A DNA stretch of 64,000 bases from JABMMZ01 sp040386935 (GTDB lineage Bacteria > Bacteroidota > Bacteroidia > NS11-12g > UBA955): NCBI GenBank assembly GCA_040386935.1, contig JAZKEQ010000029.1:1-64000 (forward strand), given 5' to 3'. Both the position numbers and the translations under genes were made by a program. The stretch's first letter is position 1. Each line of letters opens with the position of its first letter. The notes below the pieces were generated by a model. That model was given only the letters and a program-made list of their open reading frames with translations, was not told the DNA's origin and made no database searches. Positions 42,632 to 52,313 of the stretch are shown one piece after another.

Positions 42632-44530
42632 TTATTTCGCTATAAAAATTAAAAGGATAAGAATTAAAGAAGTGACAATGGCCATTACATAGAAACCGAT
42701 GTTTCCTGTTTGTAATAATCTCAATGTCTGTCCGGCACCTACTGTCAGTTTTCCGAATCCGTTGACAATACCATCTACCAATTTGTTGTCAAATGTTTTT
42801 TGTAAAAATCCTGACATGGCATCGAATGGTTTTGTAAATACTGAAGTGTACAATTCATCAACATAAAATTTGTTGTATACCAGTTTTTTGAATGCAGGCA
42901 ATTCAGCCTCTTCAGCAGCCGGTAAAGTATTTTTGCTGATGTAAAAATATCGGGCAATTAAAATCACGATTACAATCAATACAGTTGTTACGGTCATCAA
43001 CATCAATTCGGTATCAAGAGATATATGACTTTCGGCATTGAATACAACTGAACCTAAGAAATGATCGAACCAATTGTGTAACCCTATTTGCTCACCCAAT
43101 GCATGCGGGAATCCGATGAAACCGGCAATGATAGCAAACACTGCTAACACAACCAATGGAATGGTCATCGATTTAGGCGACTCATGTAAGTGGTGTTCCT
43201 GTTCATGCGTACCTCTGAATGAACCGTGGAATGTAAGAAATAACAAACGGAACATATAGAAAGCGGTCATCAGTGATACCAGCATACCCAATGCAAACAG
43301 CACAGGATGATGACTGTATACTGAAGCCAGTATTTGATCTTTACTAAAGAAACCTGCCAATGGTGGAATACCCGATATAGCGATAGTGCCAATGAGGAAA
43401 GTGATATAGGTAACAGGTAATTTCTTTTTAAGTCCACCCATTTTGCGGATATCTTGTTCGCCACTCATGCCGTGAATAACGCTACCCGAGCCAAGGAATA
43501 ATAAGGCTTTAAAAAATGCATGTGTTACAACATGGAATACAGCTGCTGAATATGCGCCAACTCCCAATGCAAGGAACATCAAGCCCAATTGACTGACAGT
43601 AGAGTAAGCCAATACTTTTTTAATATCGTTTTGAAATAAACCAATGCTTGCGCCAAGTAATGCTGTACCGACACCGATGTATGAAACAAATTCGAGTGTG
43701 GCAGGTGTCAAAGAGAACATGATATTGGTACGCGCCACCATATAAATACCTGCCGTTACCATTGTCGCTGCGTGTATCAATGCAGATACCGGAGTTGGTC
43801 CTGCCATCGCATCAGGTAGCCAGGTGTACAAAGGTATCTGAGCACTTTTACCCATGGCACCTATGAATAAACAGATGGTGATGATGGTGAGTGTTTCAGT
43901 CGGAACAGTATCTAAAAATCCAGGAGCAAATAATGTGGTGAAATTCAGTGTATCAAAATTTACAAAGATGAGGCACATGGCGATCAGGAAACCTAAATCA
44001 CCGATGCGGTTCATTACGAATGCTTTTTTAGCAGCATCATTATTTTTAGTTTCCTTGTACCAGAAACCAATCAACATGAATGAACAGAATCCTACACCTT
44101 CCCAACCGATGAACATTACTAAGAAATTGTTGCCCAATACCAGAATGAGCATGAAGAAAATAAACAGATTCAAGTAACCGAAGAATCTTCTGAAACCATC
44201 ATCATCGTGCATATAGCCCACTGAGAATACATGGATAAGAAAACCGATACCGGTAATAATCATCAGGAATATGGCAGACAAAGGATCTGCAAGAAAAGAA
44301 AACGATGCAGAAAAAGAACCGGCAGAAATCCAGTCAAAAACTTTAACTTCTACAGTCTGTTGAGTACCTATTTGTGCAATAAATATCAGCAATGAATCGA
44401 TGAAGCTGAGTAGTACACCAATGCATGCAAAAATTGCGGTATGTTGTTTTGTGAGCCTTCTGTTAAGCAAACCAATAATGGCAAAACTCAACAGTGGAAA
44501 TAAGGGGATTAATTTTACGAGTTGTTCCAT
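42632..44530 (-). CDS. nuoL: NADH:quinone oxidoreductase subunit L
   Basis: A 632-residue subunit, the distal proton-channel unit with the long lateral helix. Conserved segments are FIGWEGVGFCSFMLIGFWY (catalytic Glu), GKSAQIPLYTWLPDAMAGPTPVSALIHAATMV, and AYSTVSQLGLMFLALG. The C-terminal 130 residues or so carry the amphipathic lateral helix and a final transmembrane anchor. The length is as expected. It starts 27 bases after nuoK. Confidence 0.97.
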   Translation of the reverse strand: MEQLVKLIPLFPLLSFAIIGLLNRRLTKQHTAIFACIGVLLSFIDSLLIFIAQIGTQQTVEVKVFDWISAGSFSASFSFLADPLSAIFLMIITGIGFLIHVFSVGYMHDDDGFRRFFGYLNLFIFFMLILVLGNNFLVMFIGWEGVGFCSFMLIGFWYKETKNNDAAKKAFVMNRIGDLGFLIAMCLIFVNFDTLNFTTLFAPGFLDTVPTETLTIITICLFIGAMGKSAQIPLYTWLPDAMAGPTPVSALIHAATMVTAGIYMVARTNIMFSLTPATLEFVSYIGVGTALLGASIGLFQNDIKKVLAYSTVSQLGLMFLALGVGAYSAAVFHVVTHAFFKALLFLGSGSVIHGMSGEQDIRKMGGLKKKLPVTYITFLIGTIAISGIPPLAGFFSKDQILASVYSHHPVLFALGMLVSLMTAFYMFRLLFLTFHGSFRGTHEQEHHLHESPKSMTIPLVVLAVFAIIAGFIGFPHALGEQIGLHNWFDHFLGSVVFNAESHISLDTELMLMTVTTVLIVIVILIARYFYISKNTLPAAEEAELPAFKKLVYNKFYVDELYTSVFTKPFDAMSGFLQKTFDNKLVDGIVNGFGKLTVGAGQTLRLLQTGNIGFYVMAIVTSLILILLIFIAK

Positions 44531-44557
44531 CTTTTTTCTACTTGTATATTAACGTTA

Positions 44558-44875
44558 TTACCATTTTAATTGATTGAGAACCTCTGTATCCGATGTGCCT
44601 GCATTGCGGTATATCATAATCAATATGGCCAGACCAACCGCTACTTCAGCAGCAGCTACAGCCATAATAAAGAAAACGAATACCTGTCCGTTGCTGTCGC
44701 CAAGGTATCTTGAAAAAGCAACCATTAATAGGTTGACTGCATTTAACATCAGTTCGATGCACATGAACATGATGATGGCATTTCTGCGCACCATTACGCC
44801 CAACACACCGATACAAAACATTGCAGCGCTCAGCAGTATGTAATAATTGAGGGATATTCCGTTAATACTTTCCAT
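44558..44875 (-). CDS. nuoK: NADH:quinone oxidoreductase subunit K
   Basis: A 105-residue small membrane subunit with three helices. It carries the two conserved membrane glutamates of NuoK: MCIELMLNAVNL in the second helix and AAAEVAVGLAILI in the third. One base separates it from nuoJ. Confidence 0.97.
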   Translation of the reverse strand: MESINGISLNYYILLSAAMFCIGVLGVMVRRNAIIMFMCIELMLNAVNLLMVAFSRYLGDSNGQVFVFFIMAVAAAEVAVGLAILIMIYRNAGTSDTEVLNQLKW

Positions 44876-44876
44876 T

Positions 44877-45377
44877 TTAATGCAAATCTTTTTTTGATAA
44901 ATAAACAGCCCCTACCATGGCGGCTAAAAATAATATTGAGGATACTTCGAAAGGCAATAAAAATTCACCGAAGAGTACACGTCCCAAATTTTCAACTAAT
45001 CCAATGGTTTGGTCGGTTGAAGCAATGGCGGTCATTTCAGTACCTTTTAATGCACCTACAAGGGTTAACATTAATAAACCTGCAGCAATGATTGCAACAA
45101 ATTTGATTATTGGTTTTTTATGCGGTTCAGTTTCTTTATTGAGATTCAGCATCATGATTACATATAGAAATAATACCATGATGGCACCGGCATATACGAT
45201 GATGTGCACTGCTGCCAGAAACTGTGCGTTTAATAAAATATAGTGACCTGCAATGGCAAAGAAAGTAACAATTAAATACAGGACACTGTGCACCGGACTT
45301 TTTGAAAATACCACCATCAGTGCACTGAGTATGGCCAAAAAGGAGAGGAACCAAAAGATATATTGCGAAATGCTCAT
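44877..45377 (-). CDS. nuoJ: NADH:quinone oxidoreductase subunit J
   Basis: A 166-residue membrane subunit with five helices. The third helix holds the conserved HIIVYAGAIMVLFLYVIMML segment that contains the pi-bulge and the Tyr linked to the E-channel. Located between nuoI (59-base spacer) and nuoK (1 base). Full length. Confidence 0.96.
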   Translation of the reverse strand: MSISQYIFWFLSFLAILSALMVVFSKSPVHSVLYLIVTFFAIAGHYILLNAQFLAAVHIIVYAGAIMVLFLYVIMMLNLNKETEPHKKPIIKFVAIIAAGLLMLTLVGALKGTEMTAIASTDQTIGLVENLGRVLFGEFLLPFEVSSILFLAAMVGAVYLSKKDLH

Positions 45378-45436
45378 TAAATTATTTGCGAATTACGGTT
45401 ATTTGATTTTTTTGCTGAATTAATTATATCCACTGA

Positions 45437-46048
45437 TTAATGATGGCTTGGTTTTTTACCTGCGCCTAATTGTTTGTCAATGAAAGTTAAATTGTGTTTG
45501 TGTTTCTTGTCTTTTTTGAAATCGATTACAGCATGGGTTTGTCTTTTTGTAACATCAATTGGTTGCTCTTTTGTTTCAACCAGTTTATCCTTGCCATAAA
45601 TAAATTCATCGCGTTCGAAAGTACTTGGAACAATTCTGTCGGTTAAGAAAATAGCTTCTTTCGGACAGGCTTCTTCGCACAATCCGCAGAAAATACAACG
45701 CAGCATATTGATTTCATATACAGCCGCATATTTTTCTTCGCGGAACAATCCTTCTTCACCTTTTTTTCTTTCAGCTGCTACCATTGTAATGGCTTCAGCA
45801 GGACAGGCAACAGCACATAAGCCGCATGCCGTGCAGCGTTCAGCACCTGCTTCATCTCGCTTCAGTACATGTTGACCTCTGTATACAGGGGCGAATTCAC
45901 GTGTTTGCTCCGGATATTTCACGGTCGCTTTTCTCATGAAAATATGTTTCAGTGTGATAAACATACCACTGAAAATTGCAGGAAGATATGCTCTTTCCAA
46001 CAATGTCATTTGTCGTTTTACAACTTGTTTGCTTCTGTTCGTTAACAT
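45437..46048 (-). CDS. nuoI: NADH:quinone oxidoreductase subunit I
   Basis: A 203-residue subunit that carries clusters N6a and N6b, the relay between NuoG and NuoB. Two ferredoxin-type 4Fe-4S motifs are complete: CTACGLCAVACP and CIFCGLCEEACP. The N-terminus includes the amphipathic membrane-contact helix (TLLERAYLPAIFSGMFITLKHIF). The C-terminal tail is long and basic (rich in Lys and His), which is usual in this phylum. Confidence 0.97.
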   Translation of the reverse strand: MLTNRSKQVVKRQMTLLERAYLPAIFSGMFITLKHIFMRKATVKYPEQTREFAPVYRGQHVLKRDEAGAERCTACGLCAVACPAEAITMVAAERKKGEEGLFREEKYAAVYEINMLRCIFCGLCEEACPKEAIFLTDRIVPSTFERDEFIYGKDKLVETKEQPIDVTKRQTHAVIDFKKDKKHKHNLTFIDKQLGAGKKPSHH

Positions 46049-46053
46049 AACTC

Positions 46054-47079
46054 TTATATACTACCGTTTAACCACATCACTATCCCTGTAATAAATATAT
46101 TCGCCAAAGCTAAAGGCAATAACACCTTCCAGCCAAGGTTCATCAATTGGTCGTACCTGAACCTCGGGATGGTCCAGCGCACCCACATGAATAAGAAAAT
46201 AAAGAAGAATACTTTGCCGAACATCACAACAGTTTGTACAATGCTCAACCAGTTACCTTCCAGTCCCAACTCGTGTTGGAATGGGAAATTGTATCCGCCA
46301 AAATAGAAACAGGTAATCACTGCTGATGAAATAAACATATTGATGTATTCAGCAAACAAGTAGAATCCAAGTTTCATGGATGAATATTCTGTATGGTAAC
46401 CACCTATCAATTCTGTTTCACATTCAGGCAAGTCGAAAGGCGCGCGATTGGTTTCAGCAAATGCACAGATGATGAATATCAAACAGCCCAATGGTTGGTA
46501 AATGATGTTGGCATAACTCTCGTCTTGTTGCAATACGATTTCATTCAAACTCAATGTGCCGGTTGTCATTACCAATGCGATAATGGCTAATCCCATTGCA
46601 ATTTCATAACTAATCATTTGCGATGAGGCTCTGATAGCACCCAGTAAAGAGAATTTATTATTAGAAGCCCATCCACCTATCATGATACCGTAAACACCCA
46701 GTGATACAACACCAAATAAATACAGAATACCAATATTCAGATCAGCAATTTGCAGGTCGAATTTTTGTCCACCGATGGTTAATGGTCCGCCCCATGGAAT
46801 AACAGCACCTGTCATACAGGCGGTGAGCATGGCGATACAGGGTCCCATGATGAAGAGCCATTTATTTGAAACACTTGGAATCAATTCTTCCTTCATGAAC
46901 ATTTTTACAGCATCAGCCAAAGGTTGCAGAATACCGAAAGGTCCTGCTCTGTCGGGTCCCACACGGTCCTGCATTACGGCAGCAACCTTGCGTTCTGCAT
47001 AGGTAGAGTAAGTGGCTATCAATAGCGTAATCGCAAATACTACGACAACAATGATGGCTTTTATAATGAGAGGTTCCAT
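46054..47079 (-). CDS. nuoH: NADH:quinone oxidoreductase subunit H
   Basis: A 341-residue membrane subunit that forms the quinone-binding channel with NuoB and NuoD. It has eight helices. Conserved segments are YAERKVAAVMQDRVGPDRAGPFG, the quinone-chamber loop AETNRAPFDLPECETELIGGYHTEYSSMKLG (acidic cluster), and RWTIPRFRYDQLMNLGWK. Five bases separate it from nuoI. Confidence 0.97.
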   Translation of the reverse strand: MEPLIIKAIIVVVVFAITLLIATYSTYAERKVAAVMQDRVGPDRAGPFGILQPLADAVKMFMKEELIPSVSNKWLFIMGPCIAMLTACMTGAVIPWGGPLTIGGQKFDLQIADLNIGILYLFGVVSLGVYGIMIGGWASNNKFSLLGAIRASSQMISYEIAMGLAIIALVMTTGTLSLNEIVLQQDESYANIIYQPLGCLIFIICAFAETNRAPFDLPECETELIGGYHTEYSSMKLGFYLFAEYINMFISSAVITCFYFGGYNFPFQHELGLEGNWLSIVQTVVMFGKVFFFIFLFMWVRWTIPRFRYDQLMNLGWKVLLPLALANIFITGIVMWLNGSI

Positions 47080-47094
47080 TAATTTTCTTTAAGC

Positions 47095-48129
47095 TTATTC
47101 GTTATTTGGGTCAAGGGCGCCTGTTCCTAATTCTACTTTTACACCGGTTGGTTTTGAACCCAACATTCTCAGTGTATCCGCTTTAATATTTTTCAGTGTT
47201 TCGTAATGGTTAGCAGAAATAACTGAATGCTGATCAATTTTACTTGGTCCTTCTATAGTCCAGTCGCTCAGTTGTTTTTTATCGTATCTGCATTCGTTAC
47301 AAATCCACGCAGTTGTTCCATCAGCATTGTCTTCTACTTCGCCCCATTGGTCTTTGCGGGCAGTTACTCTTAATACTTCTTCACCCTGGTTCCACAAGCG
47401 TACTTTTCCGCAACATGTTTTACAATCTCTGTGTGCATCAATTGGTTTGGTATACCACACACGACTTTTAAAACGGAAAGTTTTATCTGTCAATGCACCT
47501 ACAGGACATACATCAATCACATTGCCTGAAAAATCATTGTCGATTGCTTTTTCAATATAGGTTGAAATTTCTGAGGCCTCACCTCTGTTCATTACACCGT
47601 GGCAACGACCATCAGTTAATTGATCAGCAACCTTCACACATCTGTAACACAGAATGCATCGGTTCATGTGCAGCTTTATTTTATCACCAATATCAATTGG
47701 TTCAAATTCTCTTCTTTCAAATTCATTGCGCGTACCTTCTTTACCGTGTTCATAGCTCAGGTTTTGTAAGTCGCACTCTCCGGCCTGGTCGCAAACAGGA
47801 CAATCCAAAGGGTGGTTGAGCAACAAGAATTCTACAACACCTGCTCTTGCTTCAAGATTTTCAGGCGAAGTAATATTTCTCACCACCATGCCATCCATTA
47901 CCGTAGTTCTGCAACTGGCAACCGGTTTAGGCATAGGGCGTGGATCTTTAGCTGAACCTTGTTCTACTTTTACAATACAGGTACGGCAATAACCGCCACT
48001 GGTTTTCAGTTTGCTGTAGTAGCACATAGCAGGTGGGGCAATATCGCCACCAATCATACGGGCAGCCTGTAAAATGGTGGTTCCTTCAGGAACTTCTACA
48101 GGGATATCATCAATCGTTACTATAGGCAT
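47095..48129 (-). CDS. nuoG: NADH:quinone oxidoreductase subunit G, short form
   Basis: A 344-residue subunit, about half or less of the length of the E. coli protein (about 900). It keeps the iron-sulfur part: 2Fe-2S N1b (CYYSKLKTSGGYCRTC with a later Cys in VASC), the His/Cys ligands of N5 (HPLDCPVCDQAGECDLQ), and the N4 ligands CILCYRC with CPVGAL. An added Cys set follows (CKTCCGKVRLW and CNEC), the start of the molybdopterin-like domain, but that domain then ends. The short form is common in Bacteroidota, so this is not a truncation in this strain. The CxxC..CNEC set could bind a further cluster (N7-like) or structural zinc; that is inference. Confidence 0.92.
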   Translation of the reverse strand: MPIVTIDDIPVEVPEGTTILQAARMIGGDIAPPAMCYYSKLKTSGGYCRTCIVKVEQGSAKDPRPMPKPVASCRTTVMDGMVVRNITSPENLEARAGVVEFLLLNHPLDCPVCDQAGECDLQNLSYEHGKEGTRNEFERREFEPIDIGDKIKLHMNRCILCYRCVKVADQLTDGRCHGVMNRGEASEISTYIEKAIDNDFSGNVIDVCPVGALTDKTFRFKSRVWYTKPIDAHRDCKTCCGKVRLWNQGEEVLRVTARKDQWGEVEDNADGTTAWICNECRYDKKQLSDWTIEGPSKIDQHSVISANHYETLKNIKADTLRMLGSKPTGVKVELGTGALDPNNE

Positions 48130-48132
48130 TGT

Positions 48133-49467
48133 TTAAGCGGTTTGTAATCTGTAATAATGTTTAATGTCTTTGATATTTTCTGGATTCTTTACGTATTCCT
48201 CAAATTCAGATCTGAAATGTCTGATGGCTGAAGCTACCGGCCAGGCCGCTGCATCACCCAATGGGCAAATCGTTTTTCCTTCAATTTTACTTTGAATGTC
48301 CCAAAGCAAATCAATATCAGATAAAGTGCCATGACCATCCAGTATTTTATGGAGAATTCTTTCCATCCATCCTGTTCCTTCTCTGCACGGGCTGCATTGT
48401 CCGCAACTTTCGTGGTGATAGAAACGGGCAAAGGTGTAAAGATTTTTAACAATGCTGGTATCTTCATCCATGACGATGAATCCACCTGAACCCAGCATAG
48501 TGCCTGTTGCAAAACCGCCATCGCCTAAACTTTCGTAAGACATTAGACGCGGTTCGCCATTGGCAGTTTTAAGTATTAAGTCGGCCGGCAATACAGGAAC
48601 AGATGAACCGCCTGCTACTACAGCTTTCAATTTTCTGCCGCCTTTAATGCCTCCGCAATATTGTTCTGAATAAATAAATTCTTCAACCGGTACACCCAAT
48701 TCAATTTCATAAACACCCGGCTTATTGATATGGCCTGATGCGGAGATTAATTTGGTACCTGTGCTTTTGCCTACACCTATTTTAGCGTATTCATCACCAC
48801 CCATTTCAATAATAGGTACAACAGCTGCAATTGTTTCTACGTTATTTACAACAGTAGGGCAACCGTATAAACCTGCAATAGCGGGGAATGGCGGTTTAAT
48901 ACGCGGATTACCTCTTTTACCTTCAAGACTTTCAAGTAAAGCAGTTTCTTCGCCACAGATATATGCACCTGCACCTACCTGAACATACAAGTCGTGATCA
49001 AAACCACTGCCTAAAATATTTTTTCCAAGATAACCGGCTGCATAAGCTTCATCAATGGCTTGTTCAAGAATACGGGCGATGTAAAAATATTCACCTCTTA
49101 TATAAATGTATGAAGTATTGGCACCTAATGCAAAAGAAGAGAGTATCATGCCTTCCACCAATAAATGCGGAATGCGTTCCATCAGATAGCGGTCTTTGAA
49201 AGTACCCGGTTCGCTCTCATCGGCATTGCACACAAGGTATCTTGGCACACCCTCAGGTTTTGCCAAGAAACTCCATTTCATACCGGTAGGAAAACCTGCA
49301 CCGCCTCGTCCTCTCAATCCTGATTTCTTTACCTCTTCAACAATAGCATCAGGGTCCATTGTTTTCAATGCGTTTTCTAAAACAGAATATCCACCTTGCT
49401 GTTTGTATACCTCCATTTTATGGATGTTGGCAACGTGGTCGTTTTTTAACAGTAATTTTTTGCTCAT
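48133..49467 (-). CDS. nuoF: NADH:quinone oxidoreductase subunit F
   Basis: A 444-residue subunit that binds NADH, FMN and cluster N3. The ATG at 49467 (MSKKLLLKNDH) is preferred over one at 49482, which would overlap nuoE. Motifs are GLRGRGGAGFPTGMKW (NADH), CNADESEPGTFKDR and YICGEETALLESLEGKRG (FMN), and SCGQCSPCREGTGWM with a later C in ICPLGD (4Fe-4S N3). Full length. Confidence 0.97.
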   Translation of the reverse strand: MSKKLLLKNDHVANIHKMEVYKQQGGYSVLENALKTMDPDAIVEEVKKSGLRGRGGAGFPTGMKWSFLAKPEGVPRYLVCNADESEPGTFKDRYLMERIPHLLVEGMILSSFALGANTSYIYIRGEYFYIARILEQAIDEAYAAGYLGKNILGSGFDHDLYVQVGAGAYICGEETALLESLEGKRGNPRIKPPFPAIAGLYGCPTVVNNVETIAAVVPIIEMGGDEYAKIGVGKSTGTKLISASGHINKPGVYEIELGVPVEEFIYSEQYCGGIKGGRKLKAVVAGGSSVPVLPADLILKTANGEPRLMSYESLGDGGFATGTMLGSGGFIVMDEDTSIVKNLYTFARFYHHESCGQCSPCREGTGWMERILHKILDGHGTLSDIDLLWDIQSKIEGKTICPLGDAAAWPVASAIRHFRSEFEEYVKNPENIKDIKHYYRLQTA

Positions 49468-49475
49468 TTGGTTAA

Positions 49476-49997
49476 TTAACAATATCTGCTTTGTTTACCT
49501 TCTTGTTTAAAATTATCAAGCAGCGTATCTACTTTTTGTGTGGTCAGGTTTTCGTGATAATCTGCACCTACCTGCATCATAGGCGCTGTTCCGCAACTGC
49601 CTAAACACTCTACTGCTTTCAGTGTAAACATGCCATCGGCACTTGTTTCACCTACTTTAATATTCAATTTCTTTTCGATGTGATCGATGATGTCTTCGGC
49701 ACCACATAACCAACAACTGCTGGTGCGGCAAACTTCTATCAGACATTTGCCAACCGGTTTAAGATTGTACATGCTGTAAAAAGAGGCGACTTCATATACT
49801 TCAATGGGTTGTATATTTAAAATGCCTGCTACATAATCCATAGTCGGAGCGCTCAACCATCCGCCAAACTCAGCCTGGGCAATATGCAATATCGGAAGTA
49901 ATGCTGATTTGTGCTTACCTTCAGGATAGCGTTTAATGATTTTATGCACTTGCTCAAGTGATTCTTTACTGAAAGCGATTTGATCTGTCGTTGTCAT
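49476..49997 (-). CDS. nuoE: NADH:quinone oxidoreductase subunit E
   Basis: A 173-residue thioredoxin-like subunit with 2Fe-2S cluster N1a. The ligands are seen as CRTSSC and CLGSC (C-x4-C and C-x3-C). The N-terminal helical bundle contains YPEGKHKSALLPILHIAQAEFGGWLS. Located between nuoD (5 bases) and nuoF. Confidence 0.96.
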   Translation of the reverse strand: MTTTDQIAFSKESLEQVHKIIKRYPEGKHKSALLPILHIAQAEFGGWLSAPTMDYVAGILNIQPIEVYEVASFYSMYNLKPVGKCLIEVCRTSSCWLCGAEDIIDHIEKKLNIKVGETSADGMFTLKAVECLGSCGTAPMMQVGADYHENLTTQKVDTLLDNFKQEGKQSRYC

Positions 49998-50002
49998 TTA
50001 TT

Positions 50003-51208
50003 TTATGCGTCTAATTCTCCGGCTATAACATTTAAACTACTCATTGTAAGAATGGCATCACTCAGTAAACCACCTGTTATCATTTCAGGATAAGCCTGAT
50101 AATAGATAAAGCATGGTCTTCTGAAATGCAATCTGTATGGGGTACGGCCACCATCGCTCATCAGGTAATAACCCAATTCACCATTGCCGCCTTCCACGGA
50201 ATGGTAAACTTCACCTTTAGGGATATCGGTTTCGCCCATTACTATTTTGAAATGGAAAATCAATGCTTCCATTTTGCTATAAACATCTTCCTTTGGCGGT
50301 AAATAAAACTCAGGGACATCGGCATGAAAATCACCTGAAGGCATTTTTTCAAGTGCCTGACGGATGATACGGATGCTCTCCCACATTTCCTGAATTCTTA
50401 CCATGAAGCGATCGTAAGTATCACCATTTTGTCCGATAGGAATATCAAAATCAAAATCGCCATAACTGCAATAAGGATTAGCAACCCTTACATCGTAATC
50501 TACACCAGCTGCGCGAAGGTTTGGTCCTGTGAAACCATAGGCCAATGCTCGTTCTCCAGTTATAGGGCCGCAGTCGATTGTACGGTCCATGAATATGCGG
50601 TTGCGTTCAACCAGTTTTTGAAATTCACTGAGGAATTCCGGAAATTCTTTTAAGAAGATATTGAGTTTATCCCAAGCTGTTTGAGAAAAGTCGCGTTCCA
50701 TTCCACCAATTCTTCCGATATTGGTTGTTAAACGGGCACCGCAAATTTCTTCATAAATCTCATAGATTTTTTCTCTCATTTGAAAGAAATACAAGAAGCC
50801 TGTTGTTGCACCTGTGTCCTGACCGATGATAGTGGTACAAATAACGTGGTCGGCAATACGCGATAATTCCATGATGATAACACGCATGTATTCTGCACGC
50901 TTAGGCACGTTACAGCCAATCAGTTTTTCAACCGTCATGTGCCATCCCATATTATTAATAGGAGATGAGCAATAATTTAAACGGTCGGTGATAGGAGTTA
51001 TCTGGTTATACGGACGGTGTTCCGCCAGTTTTTCGAATGCTCTGTGAATGTACCCGATGGTAGGCTCGGCATGCATGATGATTTCGCCATCCATTTTCAA
51101 TACGTTCTGAAAAATACCGTGAGTAGCCGGGTGAGTGGGTCCTAGGTTGAGAATGTTGTATTGTTTCTCTGCTTCCTGGGTAGTTGAAATATCTTTTGTT
51201 GTTGTCAA
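50003..51208 (-). CDS. nuoD: NADH:quinone oxidoreductase subunit D
   Basis: A 401-residue subunit of the quinone-reduction site. It retains the 49-kDa landmarks NLGPTHPATHGIFQNVLKMDGE (His-bearing loop), YIHRAFEKLAEHR, and RPCFIYYQAYPEMITGGLLSDAI near the end. A separate NuoC gene lies upstream, so this is the unfused form. There is a 14-base gap from nuoC. Confidence 0.97.
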   Translation of the reverse strand: MTTTKDISTTQEAEKQYNILNLGPTHPATHGIFQNVLKMDGEIIMHAEPTIGYIHRAFEKLAEHRPYNQITPITDRLNYCSSPINNMGWHMTVEKLIGCNVPKRAEYMRVIIMELSRIADHVICTTIIGQDTGATTGFLYFFQMREKIYEIYEEICGARLTTNIGRIGGMERDFSQTAWDKLNIFLKEFPEFLSEFQKLVERNRIFMDRTIDCGPITGERALAYGFTGPNLRAAGVDYDVRVANPYCSYGDFDFDIPIGQNGDTYDRFMVRIQEMWESIRIIRQALEKMPSGDFHADVPEFYLPPKEDVYSKMEALIFHFKIVMGETDIPKGEVYHSVEGGNGELGYYLMSDGGRTPYRLHFRRPCFIYYQAYPEMITGGLLSDAILTMSSLNVIAGELDA

Positions 51209-51222
51209 AATATAACGGGGAT

Positions 51223-51726
51223 TTAACGGCCAAACATTTTATCGCTTTTATCATCCCTGCCTGCATCTTCAAGCGGGTATTCCTTCCTCATCGGGAAGTA
51301 ATTCATTTCATCCATATTCAGAATGCGTTTAAGATCGGGGTGATTAATAAAATTAAACCCAAAGAAATCGTATTCTTGTCTTTCCATCCAGTTGGCAGTT
51401 GGCCAAAGGTGGGTAACAGTTGGCATATCCATATCGCCATCAGGCATAAAAGTTTTGATGCGTATGCGCCAGTTATTTTTCATGTTGTGCAATTGATACA
51501 TGATGCCAAATTCTTCACCTTTATTATCAGGGAAATGAAGGCCACAAAGTGTAGTTAGAAAAGTGAACTCCAATTCAGGATCATCTTTTAACAACATCAA
51601 TACATTTACGATGTTTTTTTTATCAACTACAAATACAGGAAAATCATAAAGCATTTCAGCGCTTTTCAATCCTTCACCGAATTGTGTTTTAAGTTTTGCG
51701 GAGATTATATCTAACAATTCACTCAT
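51223..51726 (-). CDS. nuoC: NADH:quinone oxidoreductase subunit C
   Basis: A 167-residue subunit at the interface of the peripheral arm. The ATG at 51726 (MSELLDIISAKL) avoids overlap with nuoB; an ATG at 51744 would add six polar residues and overlap by 14 bases. The signature is near the C-terminus: TPVTHLWPTANWMERQEYDFFGFNF-like, here VTHLWPTANWMERQEYDFFG with NHPDLKRILNMDE. The length is that of the unfused form. Confidence 0.94.
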   Translation of the reverse strand: MSELLDIISAKLKTQFGEGLKSAEMLYDFPVFVVDKKNIVNVLMLLKDDPELEFTFLTTLCGLHFPDNKGEEFGIMYQLHNMKNNWRIRIKTFMPDGDMDMPTVTHLWPTANWMERQEYDFFGFNFINHPDLKRILNMDEMNYFPMRKEYPLEDAGRDDKSDKMFGR

Positions 51727-51730
51727 GTTG

Positions 51731-52276
51731 TTATTCGATGCCATAGGCCGCTAATTTTTCTTTGTACTCAGGTGTATCTCTTCTTCTAATGCTTTCAGAT
51801 CTTGTGAGTTCCTGTATTTTTAAAATGCCGTCAAGTACTTGTTCTGGGCGTGGAGGGCAGCCCGGAATGTATACATCCACCGGGATGATTCTATCGATAC
51901 CCTGCAGTACGCTGTAAGTATCGAATATGCCACCGCTGCTAGCACAAGCACCCATACTGAGTACCCATTTTGGTTCTGCCATTTGTTCGTATACCTGACG
52001 TAAAATAGGACCCATCTTTTTAGAGATAGTACCCATTACCATCAATAAATCTGCCTGACGCGGAGAGAAGCTTAAGCGCTCTGATCCGAAACGGGCTAAA
52101 TCATAGTGTGAAGCCATGGTGGCCATGAATTCAATACCGCAACATGAGGTAGCAAATGGCAAGGGCCAAAGCGAATTGGCGCGTGCTAAACCTACCACTT
52201 TGTCGAGAGACGTAGCGAAGAAACCGGCTCCTTCAATGCCTTCAGGTTTAAATTCCGGTTTGATATCAATACTCAT
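51731..52276 (-). CDS. nuoB: NADH:quinone oxidoreductase subunit B
   Basis: A 181-residue subunit that carries cluster N2, the last before quinone. The ligands are in CCGIEFMA (the adjacent Cys pair), GACASSGG and PGCPPRPE. The quinone-site segments are as expected. It begins 37 bases after nuoA. Confidence 0.97.
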   Translation of the reverse strand: MSIDIKPEFKPEGIEGAGFFATSLDKVVGLARANSLWPLPFATSCCGIEFMATMASHYDLARFGSERLSFSPRQADLLMVMGTISKKMGPILRQVYEQMAEPKWVLSMGACASSGGIFDTYSVLQGIDRIIPVDVYIPGCPPRPEQVLDGILKIQELTRSESIRRRDTPEYKEKLAAYGIE

Positions 52277-52313
52277 TGCTGTTGTTGTTTAATAATTGAT
52301 AAATGCGATTGGA

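Noticed and set aside
47095..48129. NuoG as a truncated pseudogene
   Set aside because: The iron-sulfur region is complete, the flanking genes are tightly packed, and short NuoG is usual in Bacteroidota.
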